NCBI RefSeq assembly: GCF_050947875.1
Contig: NC_134572.1
Coordinates: 157,811,105-157,875,104 of the forward strand
DNA: 64,000 nt
Origin: Dermacentor variabilis
Taxonomy: Eukaryota; Arthropoda; Arachnida; Ixodida; Ixodidae
Direction of reading: 5' to 3'
A program made the position numbers and the translations under genes. Within the stretch, counting starts at the first letter, position 1; each line of letters starts with the position of its first letter. This document shows positions 10,805-20,934 of the stretch, one piece after another. The notes beneath the pieces are model-generated. The model was not told the DNA's origin. It ran no database searches and worked only from the letters and a program-made list of their open reading frames with translations.

Positions 10805-12630
10805 GCCTGTCAAAGGGTCATTTAAGGTCGCTAGCCAATACAAGGCGTGATGGTGTCTTACGACTTTGAACGGTCTGTCATATAGGTAAGGGCGAAATTT
10901 TGCTTTAGCCCACATGATGGCAAGGCAGTGCTTTTCGGTTGTAGAGTTAATGCATTCCGTTTTTATCAGGGACCGGCTAACTTAAGCTATCACCCGTTCA
11001 AGCGTGTCTTTCCTCTCGGCTAGGACGACGCCGAAGCCTATGCTAATGGCGTCAGTGTGGGTTTTCATATCGGCATCTTCGTCGAAGTGCGCAATTACCG
11101 ATAGCGTCTGTATATGTTGTTTGAGTTGGTGAAATGCATTGGCCTGCGGCATTTCGTGCTTGAACTCGACATCAGAATTAGTTAGATATGCCAACGGTGC
11201 AGCGATGCGTGAAAAGTCCTTACAAAGCGCATGTTGTAGGCACATATGCCAAGAAATCACCGCAGTGGCTTCCTGTCGATGGCCTGCACGAAGTTTGCAA
11301 TGTCAGCTGTCTTCTCCAGGTCGGGGCGTACTCCAGATTTGCTGATGACGTTTCCCAGGAACAGCTGCTCTTAGTATGCAAAGTGAAACGTTTCCGCTTT
11401 CAAAGTGAGTCAGGAAGACTGGATTGTCTTTAGTACGATCTCAGGCCCTCTGAAATGCACGTCGAAACTTGCAGAAAGAAACAACGATGTCATCCAATTA
11501 CACGAGGCGGGTCTGCCACTTCAGCCCTGCTTACACCGCGTCCATCACGCGCTGGAACGTATAGGTGCCGAGCCTAGTCCTAATGGCATGACCTTGAAAT
11601 CCTCGAGGGCGTCTGGCGTGATCAACGCATTCTTTTGGGGATCCCCTCGTCGACTTGTATTTGCCAGTGCTCATTCTTGAAATACTTCGGCGAGAAGTAT
11701 TTAGTTTTGCAGAGCCGGTTCAATGCGTCTTCTATGCATGGAAGGCGGTATACGTGTTTCTTCGTAACCTTATTCAATCGACGTCCATCGACACAGAACC
11801 TTAGGGTTCCGTCATTTTTTCTTGACCAAGCCTACAGGAGATGCCCACGGGCTTCTCCACAGATGGATGATGATGTTGCGCAGTATTTGGCCAACTTGTT
11901 GCCTTGTGGATTCACGTTCTTGCGTTGAAACTCGGTATGGGCTCTGGCGGAGTGGTCAATCACACTTTTCGGCTATTATGCGATGCTTTGCAACTGGGGT
12001 TTGTTGAATCCTCGATGACGTCAAAATGGACTCTTCGTGTCGTCGGAGAAGACTTCTGAGATGTTGCTGCTTACTCATGGGAAGACTTACATTTATGTCA
12101 ACGTCTGATTGGGGAGCTATGGCCGTCTAGGTAGATGCCGCAGAATCTCGGAGGACAAACGCATTGCTGGTTTCCAGATTTGCCTCGGTGGATGAAATCG
12201 TCGTGCCCTTGTTCATGTGGTTGTACTGCTGGCTGAAGTTTGTCAGCAACACTTTGGCTTTTGCTTCATACAGTCGAGCGATCCTTCTTGAGACTCAAAT
12301 TTCACGGTCGAGGAGTAGGCGTTCCACGTTTGCGGGTGTTTCGGTACCGATGAATATGACAATGCTGTAGCGGGGCGGGATGCTAACGTAATTTTGGAGC
12401 AGACTCGAGGCATCGCGACTACGAAAGCTCCGGTGGTATCGCTTGATCTTCGGATAGCGTTATCGACATCGAATTCAGGTTGATAACTACGCTCATTGGT
12501 TCAGGAAGTTGATGCCGAGAATTAGGTGAGCACTGTGGAAGGATAACGAGGGTGGGCGGGCAGGTGCAGTCATTATTATAAATTAGGGCTGTGTAGATTG
12601 CAGTCGGTGTTGTCAGATGTTCTCTAGCTT
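10805..12630 (-). pseudogene. Gypsy C pol (protease end, RT, RNase H start), degenerate
   Basis: Blocks in order on the minus strand: SITLSEDQAIPP (protease end); the RT N-terminus with a WASPVV-like region; the RT core around 11700; a primer-grip/thumb region matching RPDLEKTAD; the RNase H tether; then a decayed HTDA motif ending at an in-frame TAA at 10982-10984, after ERVIA. Both that TAA and a one-base deletion near 11640-11650, after the residues matching EVDE, recur at the same places in Gypsy D. RNase H continues past the stop to KFRPYLY and ends near 10805. Confidence 0.8.
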
Positions 12631-12929
12631 TCCGGATTCGAGGGTCCTCTCAATGAGTCTTAACTTTCTTCAACTGGGTGGCATTATGCGATTACCGTTC
12701 AAAATTATGCAACTTCAAAGAAATACTCTTAACATACAAAGAATAATTACTACATTTTCCATTCACGTAAGAACACAAATAAAAAAATCACACATTACAA
12801 TAAGCAGTTCAATACAACTCCTTACTTCTTTCATCATTTTAACTTTAGAATTTATATCATACAGTATTTCATCAAGTTCATTAAAAATATCGGGGACATA
12901 ATAATTCCTTGTTTTCTTTCCATAGTTGG
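12631..12929. other. AT-rich insert replacing gag C-terminus and protease N-terminus in Gypsy C
   Basis: About 300 bp, much richer in A and T than the flanking Gypsy sequence. To its left (minus strand) the element resumes in the protease C-terminal region with SMSITLSEDQAIPP, which matches Gypsy A. The insert therefore sits where about 1 kb of gag-protease should be. I could not assign it; a LINE scrap is possible. Confidence 0.5.
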
Positions 12930-13310
12930 GTAACACTGCATCAACCACGTTCCGGCAGGTTCCGGCAGCGTCTTCTAAGGCGAAGTATACATGCCGCAGC
13001 TTGTCGTCAGAGTTCCAGCTGTGGAATGTGGCGATTCTTTCGTAAGTCTGCAGCGAGGTTTCTGGAGCTTCAGTCGATGATCCATGGAAGCTTCCTAGCT
13101 CCTGAGGTTGTTGCGGCAGAACGTGGGACGCTGAGGCAGCCATCGTGGTTGTTCACATGTATATGCTTGACCCCTCTGGTCTTCTCATGGAGAGGTCCGT
13201 ATTCCGATAGCAGTCCTTGCTGCTTATAGCTAGATCGCTGGTCCTAGGCGATGTTGATGTTGTCCTCGTGTTTGGGCATAAATCGCGGCTTTGTGGGGGC
13301 GTTAGGTACA
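12930..13310 (-). pseudogene. Gypsy C gag, N-terminal remnant
   Basis: The segment FMYLTPPQSRD matches the start of Gypsy A gag (MYRTPPTSRD). In another frame YERIATFHSWNSDDKLRHVY and FALEDAAGT follow, matching the capsid start of A and E. The match ends near 12930 where AT-rich DNA begins. Zinc knuckle and protease N-terminus are gone. Confidence 0.75.
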
Positions 13311-13330
13311 TGAACGCACTTGCACCGTAG

Positions 13331-13521
13331 TAGTGACGATGAATAATACAGAGGGAAATCGGATAACGATAAAGTAACTTTTTATTGGGTGAACGCATGC
13401 CCACCAAAGCATCTTACACTCAAAACACAGCAATAGCCGCGAACACGGTCGGCGATCGTCGAAAATCTGATCAGAGGATCAAACGCGTCGGCTTTAATAC
13501 ATCAGTCATAAGGTTCCAGAG
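13331..13521 (-). repeat. Partial 5' LTR of Gypsy C
   Basis: On the minus strand this matches the last half of the Gypsy A LTR: a shared TTAAAGCCGACGCG block, CGACGATCGCCGACCGTGTT, CCAATAAAA and the closing ATTCATCGTCAC segment. Homology stops at about 13521, next to the Penelope-like fragment. The primer-site region is shortened compared with Gypsy A. Confidence 0.75.
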
Positions 13522-14110
13522 GCAAAAAAACAACAGATATTTGTCCAGTGAAGCACAATAAGAACAACAGTTTTACCGACTGTCGTATGGGTGTGATTTA
13601 TAAAATTCCCCTTAGCTGTGGCTCCAGTTCTACGTAGGGCAAACGGGACGGTGTATGAATCAGAGGCTAATGGAACATAAAAGGTCGTTCACCGGTGGAT
13701 CGCCTTCTAATCTTTCCCTACATTACCAAGATTGCAACTGCACGCCGGAGTTAGATGAATGCGCGATATTGTACAGGCATAAACATGAAGACATGCGTCG
13801 TATGGTAGAGGCATGGCATATCTATAATGGTGGAAGTGCGTGCGTGAGTCAGCCTTCGATTACCTTACATAAGGAAGGGATTAGGTGCTTTAACAGTTAT
13901 CTCTCACGTAGGCCGGCACATGTACCCGACTCACCCGTGGTGATACCATTCCTGAGCTTGCGCAGATAAGTTTGTGTCTTCTTTCTTTTTTTCGCCTGAG
14001 CGCTCCCTTCAGTTGATAGCAGGCGTTGGTGTTGTCCACTTCTCTAGTCTTTTGTCCTGGCTGCACGCCTCACCTCTTTTTTACACATTGCATAATATAT
14101 TTTATATGCC
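13522..14110 (+). mobile_element. Penelope-like element, 3' fragment
   Basis: This fragment contains the C-terminal GIY-YIG endonuclease of a Penelope-like element plus about 140 bp of 3' sequence with pyrimidine-rich stretches. It begins at the broken LTR of Gypsy C and ends about where a minus-strand LINE starts, so it is flanked by damaged elements on both sides. The RT part is not present. The right edge is approximate. Confidence 0.7.
13548..13968 (+). pseudogene. Penelope-like GIY-YIG endonuclease domain
   Basis: A Cys/His linker (KHNKNNSFTDC) leads into the GIY half, GVIYKIPLSCGSSS. A one-base frame change follows, and the YIG half is readable as YVGQTGRCMNQRLMEHKR, with the conserved Arg and the Glu-His of the family. 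Downstream come CAILYRHKHEDMRRMVEAWH and GIRCFNSYLSRR, usual for tick Penelope-like ORFs. Penelope-like elements pair this nuclease with a telomerase-like RT. Here the frame break between the two halves inactivates it. Confidence 0.75.
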
Positions 14111-14114
14111 TTAA

Positions 14115-14815
14115 AAATAAGAGCGGTCCCAAAATAGTTCCTTGAGGGACACCTGCACAATTATTTTGTATTGAAGACAGGGAATTTTTAAAGTCTACAT
14201 ATTGTGTTCTGTTCTACGAATAAGATTTCATGAGGTCGTGAGTTTTTCCTCGGACACCATAGTTTGCCAGTTTATGCAGTAAAATTTTGTGGTTTATCAA
14301 GCCAGAGGCCTTAGTAAAATCTATATATATGCCTGCACCTATTTCCTTATTTTGAAACATATATCTTATGATTTCTTTTTGAGTCGGTAATGCTGTTTCA
14401 GTAGATCGATTCTTTCGAAACGCGTGCTGAAAGTCAAGGAGCAGGTTATGTTTTTCAAAGAAATATAGTACCCTACCATGCATTAATTTTCATATACCCT
14501 TCGAGAACACCGGTAATATAGAAATTGGACGATAGTTACTAATCAAATTCTTGTCGCCGCTTTTAACAACCGGTTTCACCCGAGCCGTTTGCATTGTCAT
14601 TGGAAATATAGCGGTAGATAATATGATATTGTAAATGTGAGTAACAGCGGGGCATATTAGGTGAAGACTATGTTTAATGGGCGCTATTTGGAGACCAGTT
14701 GCATCTACTGACTTGCTATATTTAATATTACTTATGCACGAGAAAACTTCTGTGTAATTCGTGGGCGCAACGAAAAGGGATAATGGACAGCTGGTTCCCT
14801 TCATGGATTCAATGT
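14115..14815 (-). pseudogene. LINE reverse transcriptase, N-terminal half
   Basis: Motifs on the minus strand include KSVDATGLQIAPIKH, TARVKPVVKSGDKNLISNYR (fingers), RPISILPVFSKG, then in the next frame HNLLLDFQHAFRKNRSTETA, YIDFTKASGLINH (A box region) and GVPQGTILGPLL at the left edge. These fit CR1/Jockey-type RTs. The catalytic FADD segment would lie further left but is absent. Confidence 0.75.
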
Positions 14816-15128
14816 AGTTTGGCTACACTCTATTTGACGCTGAGTTGCCTGTAAAATAAAGAAATTGTTGAAAGCGTCAGGTAAACAGGTCAAATAAATT
14901 CGTTTTCCTACATGCTAAATGCTTTCGGAAGTATCACGGGTCTTTTGTTGCGATAAGCAATTTAGTTTCTGCCAGATTCATTTCCGATCGCTGTTCATCA
15001 GTGCTCCAAAATACATTTGTGAAATAGGCGTCTCGAGCCATTTTTTTTTTGTTTTGATGTTTCATTATTTCTGTACTTTTTGAAGTGCTGAAGCAACTCT
15101 TCATCTTTTGATTGTACAAACTGTGCGT

Positions 15129-15324
15129 AACGAGCACGAGGTCGCGGGATCGAATCCCGGACACAGCGGCCGCATTTCAATGGGGGCGAAATGCGAAAAC
15201 ACCCGTGTACTTAGATTCAGGTGCACATTAAAGAACTCCAGGTGGTCGAAATTTCCGGAGTCCTCCACTACGGCGTGCCTCATAATCAGAAAGCGAATTT
15301 GGCACGTTAAATCCCATAATTTTT
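15129..15324 (+). mobile_element. tRNA-derived tick SINE (Ruka-like)
   Basis: The start keeps a pol III B box within GGTCGCGGGATCGAATCC, then the tRNA-unrelated body (CGAAATGCGAAAACACCCGT, then GGTGCACATTAAAGAACTCC, then CCGGAGTCCTCCACTACGGC). This resembles from memory the SINE called Ruka in ixodid ticks. It is flanked by an 11-bp imperfect target-site duplication: AAACTGTGCGT at 15118-15128 and AAACTGCGCGT at 15325-15335. The A-box part is truncated. It lies inside the minus-strand LINE. Confidence 0.85.
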
Positions 15325-15793
15325 AAACTGCGCGTGCAATCAGTTCTTATGCACGATCATTTTGGGGCAAGTCGGACGTTATCCAGGGTTTCCGTGCCTT
15401 TGATGGTGTGGCTGTCTTTCTTACTGTAAATATGCGTCATAGATAGCCTTGAATATAGTGATAAAGTTAAGGTAAGCGGTATCACTATTATCTGCCTCGA
15501 AAAAATGTTTGCAGGTCTGTTGGCTAATGGCAGAAAAAAAGGCTTCAAGATTTTTGTCGTTATAGTTCGTGTATAAATTATCTGCCTCTTCTGATTAACG
15601 TGAACAGCCTTATCAACTATTTTGACGATTCCAAGATGATCACTAATATCACTATAAACTACGTCTGCAGTTACTCAGTTAGTGTCAACACTTGTAACGA
15701 ATACCTCTAATAAAGATTCGCTTTCTAAAGTCGTCACTCACATCGGCTTTGTTATTACGCCAAAAAACCATTAGCAGCAATTATGTCAGGGAG

Positions 15794-16190
15794 TTATTTT
15801 TGGTATTGAGTCAATGAAAGCATATTTATAGTAATACCGCCACCTAGAACCACATCTATACATTGATCAGGTGCATAGCTAAAAATGGTTTCAAGAAACT
15901 CAAAGAAGCGATTAGTGGCACCACGTGGTTGCCTGTAAATAACGCAGAAAAGTTTGTTTGAACTTTGTAGGGCGAGAGCCTCGTAGTCAGCAGTTTTCGT
16001 CGTGTATTCTATGACTATTTCGCACGATATTGTTTCTTCAAGCAGAAGCGTGATGCCACCTCCCCTTTTATCTTCGCGGTTTGACAAAAGCACTGATAGC
16101 CAGAACGGTGAAACACAATCGATGCTGGTTTGTACCAGGTTTCAGTCAACGTTAGCGCTGTAAATGACACTCCGAAAGTATTGAGTAGAA
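15794..16190 (-). pseudogene. LINE AP-type endonuclease fragment
   Basis: The minus-strand translation shows a VDxNLVQTSID-like start, then LLSNREDKRGGGITLLLEE, SCEIVIEYTTKTADYEALAL and LFCVIYRQPRG, the layout of the exonuclease-endonuclease-phosphatase domain of CR1/Jockey LINEs. DVVLGGGITINML stands where the catalytic GDFN motif belongs, so the nuclease core is mutated. Confidence 0.7.
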
Positions 16191-16589
16191 CAGCTAATTC
16201 ATCTTCTTTATTTGTTCAGGATCTGACGTTAAATAAAAAATGCACAAAGCAGGTTTTTTTTTCGCTATATGCTTAAGTTCGTGTGGCTGATAAGCCATAT
16301 CAGCAGACAAATTCTAGGCGCGTCCAGCTACGACTACACAATTTGATTCGAATCATCAAACTGAATGGTCGCTATGACTGCTGAGGTGTCCGTTCTGCGC
16401 AGAAATATTTTACCATTCGGAGTACATGCATATTTCTGCTGGCACTCTTTTTTCTTTGTATTTGCCGCACGAAACACTTTTATCATGAAAAGGCTCAAGT
16501 GCTCATTAATGAAGATGGGGATGCTGTGTTAAAGTTCAACGTCCTCATACGTTATCCTCCGCTTTCGAGCTTTCTCAAAAAAGCAGTCA

Positions 16590-18990
16590 CGGAGTGATCG
16601 CGAGAACGTAAATCTATAAGGCAACAAGTTGGCCAAATGCTGCGCGACGACATCATCCATCCGTTTAGAAACCCGCCGGCATCTGCTGTCGTCTTCGTAA
16701 ACATAAAGGACAGGAACCCTAAGGTTCTCTGTCGATTATCGTCGATTGAATAAGGTTACAAAGAAAGAGCTACAACCCCCTTCAATGGATAGATGACGCA
16801 TTGAATCGGTTCTGCAAAACTAAATACTTCTTCTCGATGTATCTCAAGACTCACCACTGGCAAATAGAAGTCGACGAGGTGATCGCGAAAAGAATGCCTG
16901 CATCAGGCAAGACGCCCTCTAGGAGTTCGAGGTCATGCCATTCCGACTGTACTCGGCGCCTACAACCTTCCAGGACGCGATGAACACGGTGTTAACATGG
17001 CTGAAGTGGTAGACCTGCCTCGTCTACTTGGATGACGTCGTTATTTTTTCTGCAAGTTTCTACGAGCATTTCAGACAGCTTGAGATTGTACTAAAGGTAA
17101 TCAAGTATTTCGGACTCACTCTGAAAGCAGAAAAGTTTCACTTTGCGAACGAAGAGCTGCTGTTGCTGGGACACGTCATCAGCATGTCTGGAGTACGCCC
17201 CGACCCGCAGAAGACAGCTGCCATCGCAAAGTTCCAGCAGCCCGTCGACAAGAAAAACCAGTGCGTCGATTCCTTGGCATGTGCGCCTACTACATGCGCT
17301 TTGTAAGGACTTTTCAGACATCGCTACACCGTCGCCACATCTAACTAAATGTAACGTCGAATTCAAGTGCGAAACGCCGCAGGAGCACGCATTTCAACAA
17401 CTCAAACGACATATGCAAACGCTACCGGTACTTGCGCACTTCGACGAGTACGCCTGCGCGGAAATCCACACTGACGCCAGTAGCCTAGGTTTCAGCGTGG
17501 TCCTAGTCCAGAGGAAAGATACACTTGAACGGGTGATAGCTTAAGTTAGCCGGTCGCTGTCACAAATGGAATGCAAATATTCTACAACCCAAAAGGAGTG
17601 CCCTGCCATTATGTGGGCTAAAGCAAAATTTCGCCCTTACCTCTATGGCAGAGCGTTCAAAGTCGTAAGCCACCATCGCGCCTTGTGTTGGCTAGCGCCT
17701 TAAAGGACCCTTCCAGACGCCTGGCACGGCGGAGCCTCAGATGCAAGAACATGATATCACTGTAATATACAATTCCAGACAAAAACACTCCTATGTTGAC
17801 TGCCTGTCTCGCGCTCCTGTGGACCATCCGCCAAAAGATGACAACGACAACGACTCCTTTTTAGCAACAATAAGCACAGACGATTTTGCCGAGCAGCAGG
17901 AAGCGCACCGCGAGCTAGGAAGCTGTGCTGAGTATTTGTAAGGCAAGACCGACTTTGTCCTGGGGATATGTGGGAGCTGATTGTCTTCGTTATTTTTGCG
18001 AAATGACATCCTGGCAAAGAAGAAATTTTCCGCGGCCCATGCAAACTACCTCCTCGTTCTGCCTGCAGCACTGCGGTCAGAATCCTGCACGCCCTGCACG
18101 ATGATCAGATAGCCGGATAACTCCGCCTTTCCCGTTCTCTGGCGAGAATACCACAGATGTATTACTTGCCGCGATTGACCGCCGACGTCGTCCATTACGT
18201 CAAGACTTGCCGTGAATGCCATCGACGGAACACCGCCTACGAGGCCCACGGAATTATTACAGCCCATCGAGACACCTTGCCGACCGCTTCAGCTGATGTG
18301 ATCGGATTTGTTGGGACCCTTTTTGACGTTAACATCTTGAAACAAGCTCTGCCGAAAGGTAGTAAAGCAGCAGGGGCGAAACTCTTCATTGAGAACATCC
18401 TGCTGCAACATGGTGCCCAAGATGACCTCATCGCCGACAGGGGAACGTGTTTTAAAGCAGAGCACACCCAGGCCATTCTGCAATACACCCATACATGACA
18501 CAGGAGGATAACTGCTTACCACCGCAGACGAATCATCTTACGTTGCGGCTGAACAAGATTCTCGCCGACAAGCTAGCAATGTACGTCGAGGTCAAATACA
18601 AGACGGCAAATGTAAGCCTGCCATACGTAACATTCGTTTACAACACGGCAGTGCAAGTAGCAGCACAGATCACGCCGTTCAAGCTGGTTTACGGAAGGAA
18701 CCCGTTTACGGAAGGAACCGGTTTACGGAAGGTTCGGAAGGACTCTCGATGATATACTCCTATCTCCAGAGGCCCGAAGAAAGCCGACAACTCTCCCGCC
18801 TGCGCATCAAGAACCAGCACAAGGCCGACAGCCGATACTACATTCTACGAAGACACTACTTGTAATACCAGCCCGGTGACCATTTTAGGGTTCAGACCCA
18901 ATACGCCGACGAGAACTCAGTGAGAAACTATTGCGACGCTATTTCGGACCCTAAAAATTATCCGACGTATTGGCACACTGAACTATTCGT
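16590..18990 (+). pseudogene. Gypsy D pol (RT, RNase H, integrase), degenerate
   Basis: RT: HHWQIEVDEV, then the catalytic area CLVYLDDVVIFSAS (17015-17050), and LLLLGHVISMSGVRPDPQKT. RNase H: EIHTDASSLGFSVVLVQRKD, followed by an in-frame TAA (17542-17544), then [14 protein letters not shown] and QKHSYVDCLSRAPV. Integrase: a CREC half of the HHCC finger (YVKTCRECHRR), a region near 18290-18330 where the first catalytic Asp motif is disrupted, DLIADRGTCF, and a region near 18525-18560 where the NGLTER motif should be. It ends in the pol C-terminal region before 18990. A one-base deletion at about 16871-16880 is shared with C. Confidence 0.8.
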
Positions 18991-19186
18991 GAGAGCCTGA
19001 GGCTATGAGGTCGCGCCAGACGGCATTTCGCAATGAAAGCGGCGCCGCGCACCACGTGAAGTGGTCTACGTGGAGCATCTTCAGCCATTTTATGCACGCT
19101 GACGAACTTCGTTATGGTGTTGTTTCTTTACCACAGGAATTTTTTTATGACTTTGGCTCGCTTACAGCGTCGAGACGATGCTTTCT

Positions 19187-19200
19187 AAGAGGGGGGCTAT
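19187..19200 (+). promoter_or_regulatory. Polypurine tract of Gypsy D
   Basis: AAGAGGGGGGCTAT lies directly before the TGACACG that opens the 3' LTR. Such a tract primes plus-strand DNA synthesis in LTR retrotransposons. Confidence 0.6.
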
Positions 19201-19621
19201 TGACACGTGTGTTTGTTTATCTTTATCGGGTTACTACGCTTTACGGCCTAACAAATCTTGTCGCACAGTGATAGACGCGTCTGCATGTAACGGACGTTTC
19301 TCGAATGTTATCGATGGTTCTCTCCGCTCTCTGTTGTCACCGAATCTTGTGTAATTTGATTTGATGTGTGTGCGACGCGAACGGTTTAGAAGTTTTTGGA
19401 AGACACGCCTGCACAAGCGATTGGTCTGTATCCTTCGATGACCTATCTAAAAAGCCGACGCACTTCATCTGCTAATCAAATTTCCGACCATTGGCGACCT
19501 TATTTGCCGTTATTGCTCTGTTTTATTCGTAAGTTCCTTTGTGGGCACAAGTACGAGCAATAAAAACTTTCGCGATTCACAGTTTTACCTCTGCATTATT
19601 CACCGTCACTACAACGTGACA
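19201..19621 (+). repeat. 3' LTR of Gypsy D
   Basis: 421 bp from TGACACGTGT to CAACGTGACA, with TG and CA ends. It shares order and many blocks with the Gypsy A LTR (480-902): GTTATCGATG, AAAAGCCGACGC and an AATAAAA signal near 19558. No partner 5' LTR exists, because the 5' half of the element is gone. Confidence 0.75.
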
Positions 19622-19984
19622 ATAACCACACGTTGGTCTTCATTGTTTCTCCAAAAATGGCACACTGCACAACGAATATGTCCAAGTAGCTATAATTTTC
19701 TTACGCATCATTCCCTTCCGAAGAATTATTGTGTTCACTAGATCAGCAATTTGCGATCTGATTGAACACAATTCGCCTACGTCTGTGACAGCACTGTCAT
19801 GCATGATGAGAATCCTAAACGGAGACACAAATGGACAAGTACAGCGGTCATTCACTGTACTTGTCGATTCAAATATTTTTCCTTCACCTTAGCGGTGAGA
19901 TACAATCGCCCGTCATAAGTGACTTGCCCTACCGGACATCACTGAGGGGGGGGGGGGGATCCTTGCTTGGTAGTAAGCTTTCAG
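19622..19984. other. Unassigned spacer with a hairpin and a G tract
   Basis: No coding motif is seen. A perfect 11-bp inverted repeat (GACAAGTACAG at 19834-19844, CTGTACTTGTC at 19855-19865) and a run of 13 G (19946-19958) are the only features. The right part may be decayed 5' leader of Gypsy F. Confidence 0.5.
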
Positions 19985-19999
19985 ACACCGTGATGTTGG

Positions 20000-20890
20000 A
20001 AGTGTCATTTTTGGAAACGTTGGGAATCCGTGGAGCTCCCACGTTATCTTCTCTTACAGAGAGTTGTCAACATAGTACAATTCCCAAAACTTCTGCGGAG
20101 CAGAAGTTTTGGGCATTCGATTCTTACGTCGAAGGCGGTGACGAAGACTTCAGCTCGTATGTAGAGCATTTCGACCATTACTGGAAAGTCATGCAAATTG
20201 AAGATGTCAAATTGAAGAAATCCACCTTCATGACTGCCCTCGGAAGATGCCCGTACAAGACCGTCAAGGACCTGCTGTAGACTGCTACGCCGAAGGACAA
20301 GTGGTTCGGGGACGTGGTCAAGGCCTTGAAGGAGCACTACGCGCCATGTAGCCAAGTAATAGCTGAAATGTTCAAGCTCAGTCACCGGCACCATCTCGAA
20401 ATGCAGTCAGCCTCAGCGTTTGCCATTGAACTAAGACACATGGCTGCCAAGTGCGCGTTGGGGACTTTTCTGGACGACGCGTTATGTGACCGCTTTGTTG
20501 TGGGTGTCCGAAACCCGGCCATCAAGCAATGCTTCTCAAGAGGAAAGAGTTCAACTTTGAAACAGCGTGCGACTTGGCGAAGTCAGCGGAACTCGCCGAA
20601 AGAGAGTCGAAAAGCTTCTGACCGTCCATTGAAAATCCGCAAACGGACAAAGCCGCCCACGCTGTTAGCTGCAAAGGCCGTCCACAACAAAAACCTAGGG
20701 TAAAAACACCACAAGGTTTCTGTCTTAGCGGAAATCGCTACAGATGCAAAGACAAGCATGACGCAAGTGATTGCGAATATCGTAAGGCACGATGTCACAG
20801 GTGCAAGAAAGTAGGCCTGTTAGCAAAGGTTTGCATGAAGAAAAATTACAAAGCGGTTAATGCGCTCGAGGTACAGACCAAGCCGGAACA
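20000..20890 (+). pseudogene. Gypsy F gag, degenerate
   Basis: KFWAFDSYVEGGDEDFSSYV and FMTALGRCPYKTVKDLL, then a TAG at 20278-20280, then VVKALKEHYAPCSQVIAE, KLSHRHHLEMQSASAFAIEL and DALCDRFVVGVRNPAIKQ: the capsid of K02A2.6/mag-type Gypsy elements. The nucleocapsid near 20730-20850 retains RYRCKDKHDASDCEYRKARC and CHRCKKVGLLAKVC; in the second box the His position is Leu. A perfect 14-bp hairpin occurs at 20083-20113. Confidence 0.75.
20083..20113. repeat. Perfect 14-bp inverted repeat with a 3-base loop
   Basis: CCCAAAACTTCTGC, then GGA, then GCAGAAGTTTTGGG. It lies at the start of the recognisable Gypsy F gag. The arms match exactly although the surrounding element is decayed. Role unknown. 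Confidence 0.9.
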
Positions 20891-20934
20891 CTTGCACCTT
20901 TTTTAAGTTGATTTAAACAAGCGAATTAAGAGGC

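Larger units (their letters stand above)
10805..13521 (-). mobile_element. Gypsy C, truncated copy of the Gypsy A/D family
   Basis: On the minus strand: partial LTR (13521-13331), gag start, an AT-rich insert, then protease C-terminus, RT and RNase H ending near 10805. Sequence and lesions match Gypsy D at 16580-19621 closely, and the LTR and gag match Gypsy A. It ends in RNase H after a block like [14 protein letters not shown]. Integrase and the 3' LTR are absent. The 5' LTR is cut at about 13521, where a Penelope-like fragment begins. Confidence 0.8.
14111..16500 (-). mobile_element. CR1/Jockey-like LINE, 3'-truncated, split by a SINE
   Basis: On the minus strand: an ORF1/linker-like block (KIFLRRTDTSAV, near 16400), an endonuclease segment (15794-16140), a linker, and the RT N-terminal half (14804-14115), which stops at GVPQGTILGPLL. 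The C-terminal RT with the FADD box and the LINE 3' end are missing, although target-primed LINE copies normally keep their 3' end. A SINE sits at 15129-15324. Several stops and frame changes show decay. Confidence 0.75.
16580..19621 (+). mobile_element. Gypsy D, 5'-truncated copy of the Gypsy A/C family
   Basis: It begins within the RT N-terminus (RQQVGQMLRDDII) and runs through RT, RNase H, integrase and the pol C-terminus to a polypurine tract and a complete 3' LTR (19201-19621). Gag, protease and 5' LTR are missing. Repeated frameshifts and stops make it non-coding. The RT and RNase H parts match Gypsy C more closely than A or E. Confidence 0.8.

Noticed and set aside
15128..15170. Possible tRNA gene
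   Set aside because: The B box belongs to the SINE body that follows; there is no cloverleaf and the sequence is flanked by a SINE target duplication.
19946..19958. Run of 13 G as a regulatory site
   Set aside because: Simple homopolymer, no other signal; prone to sequencing error.
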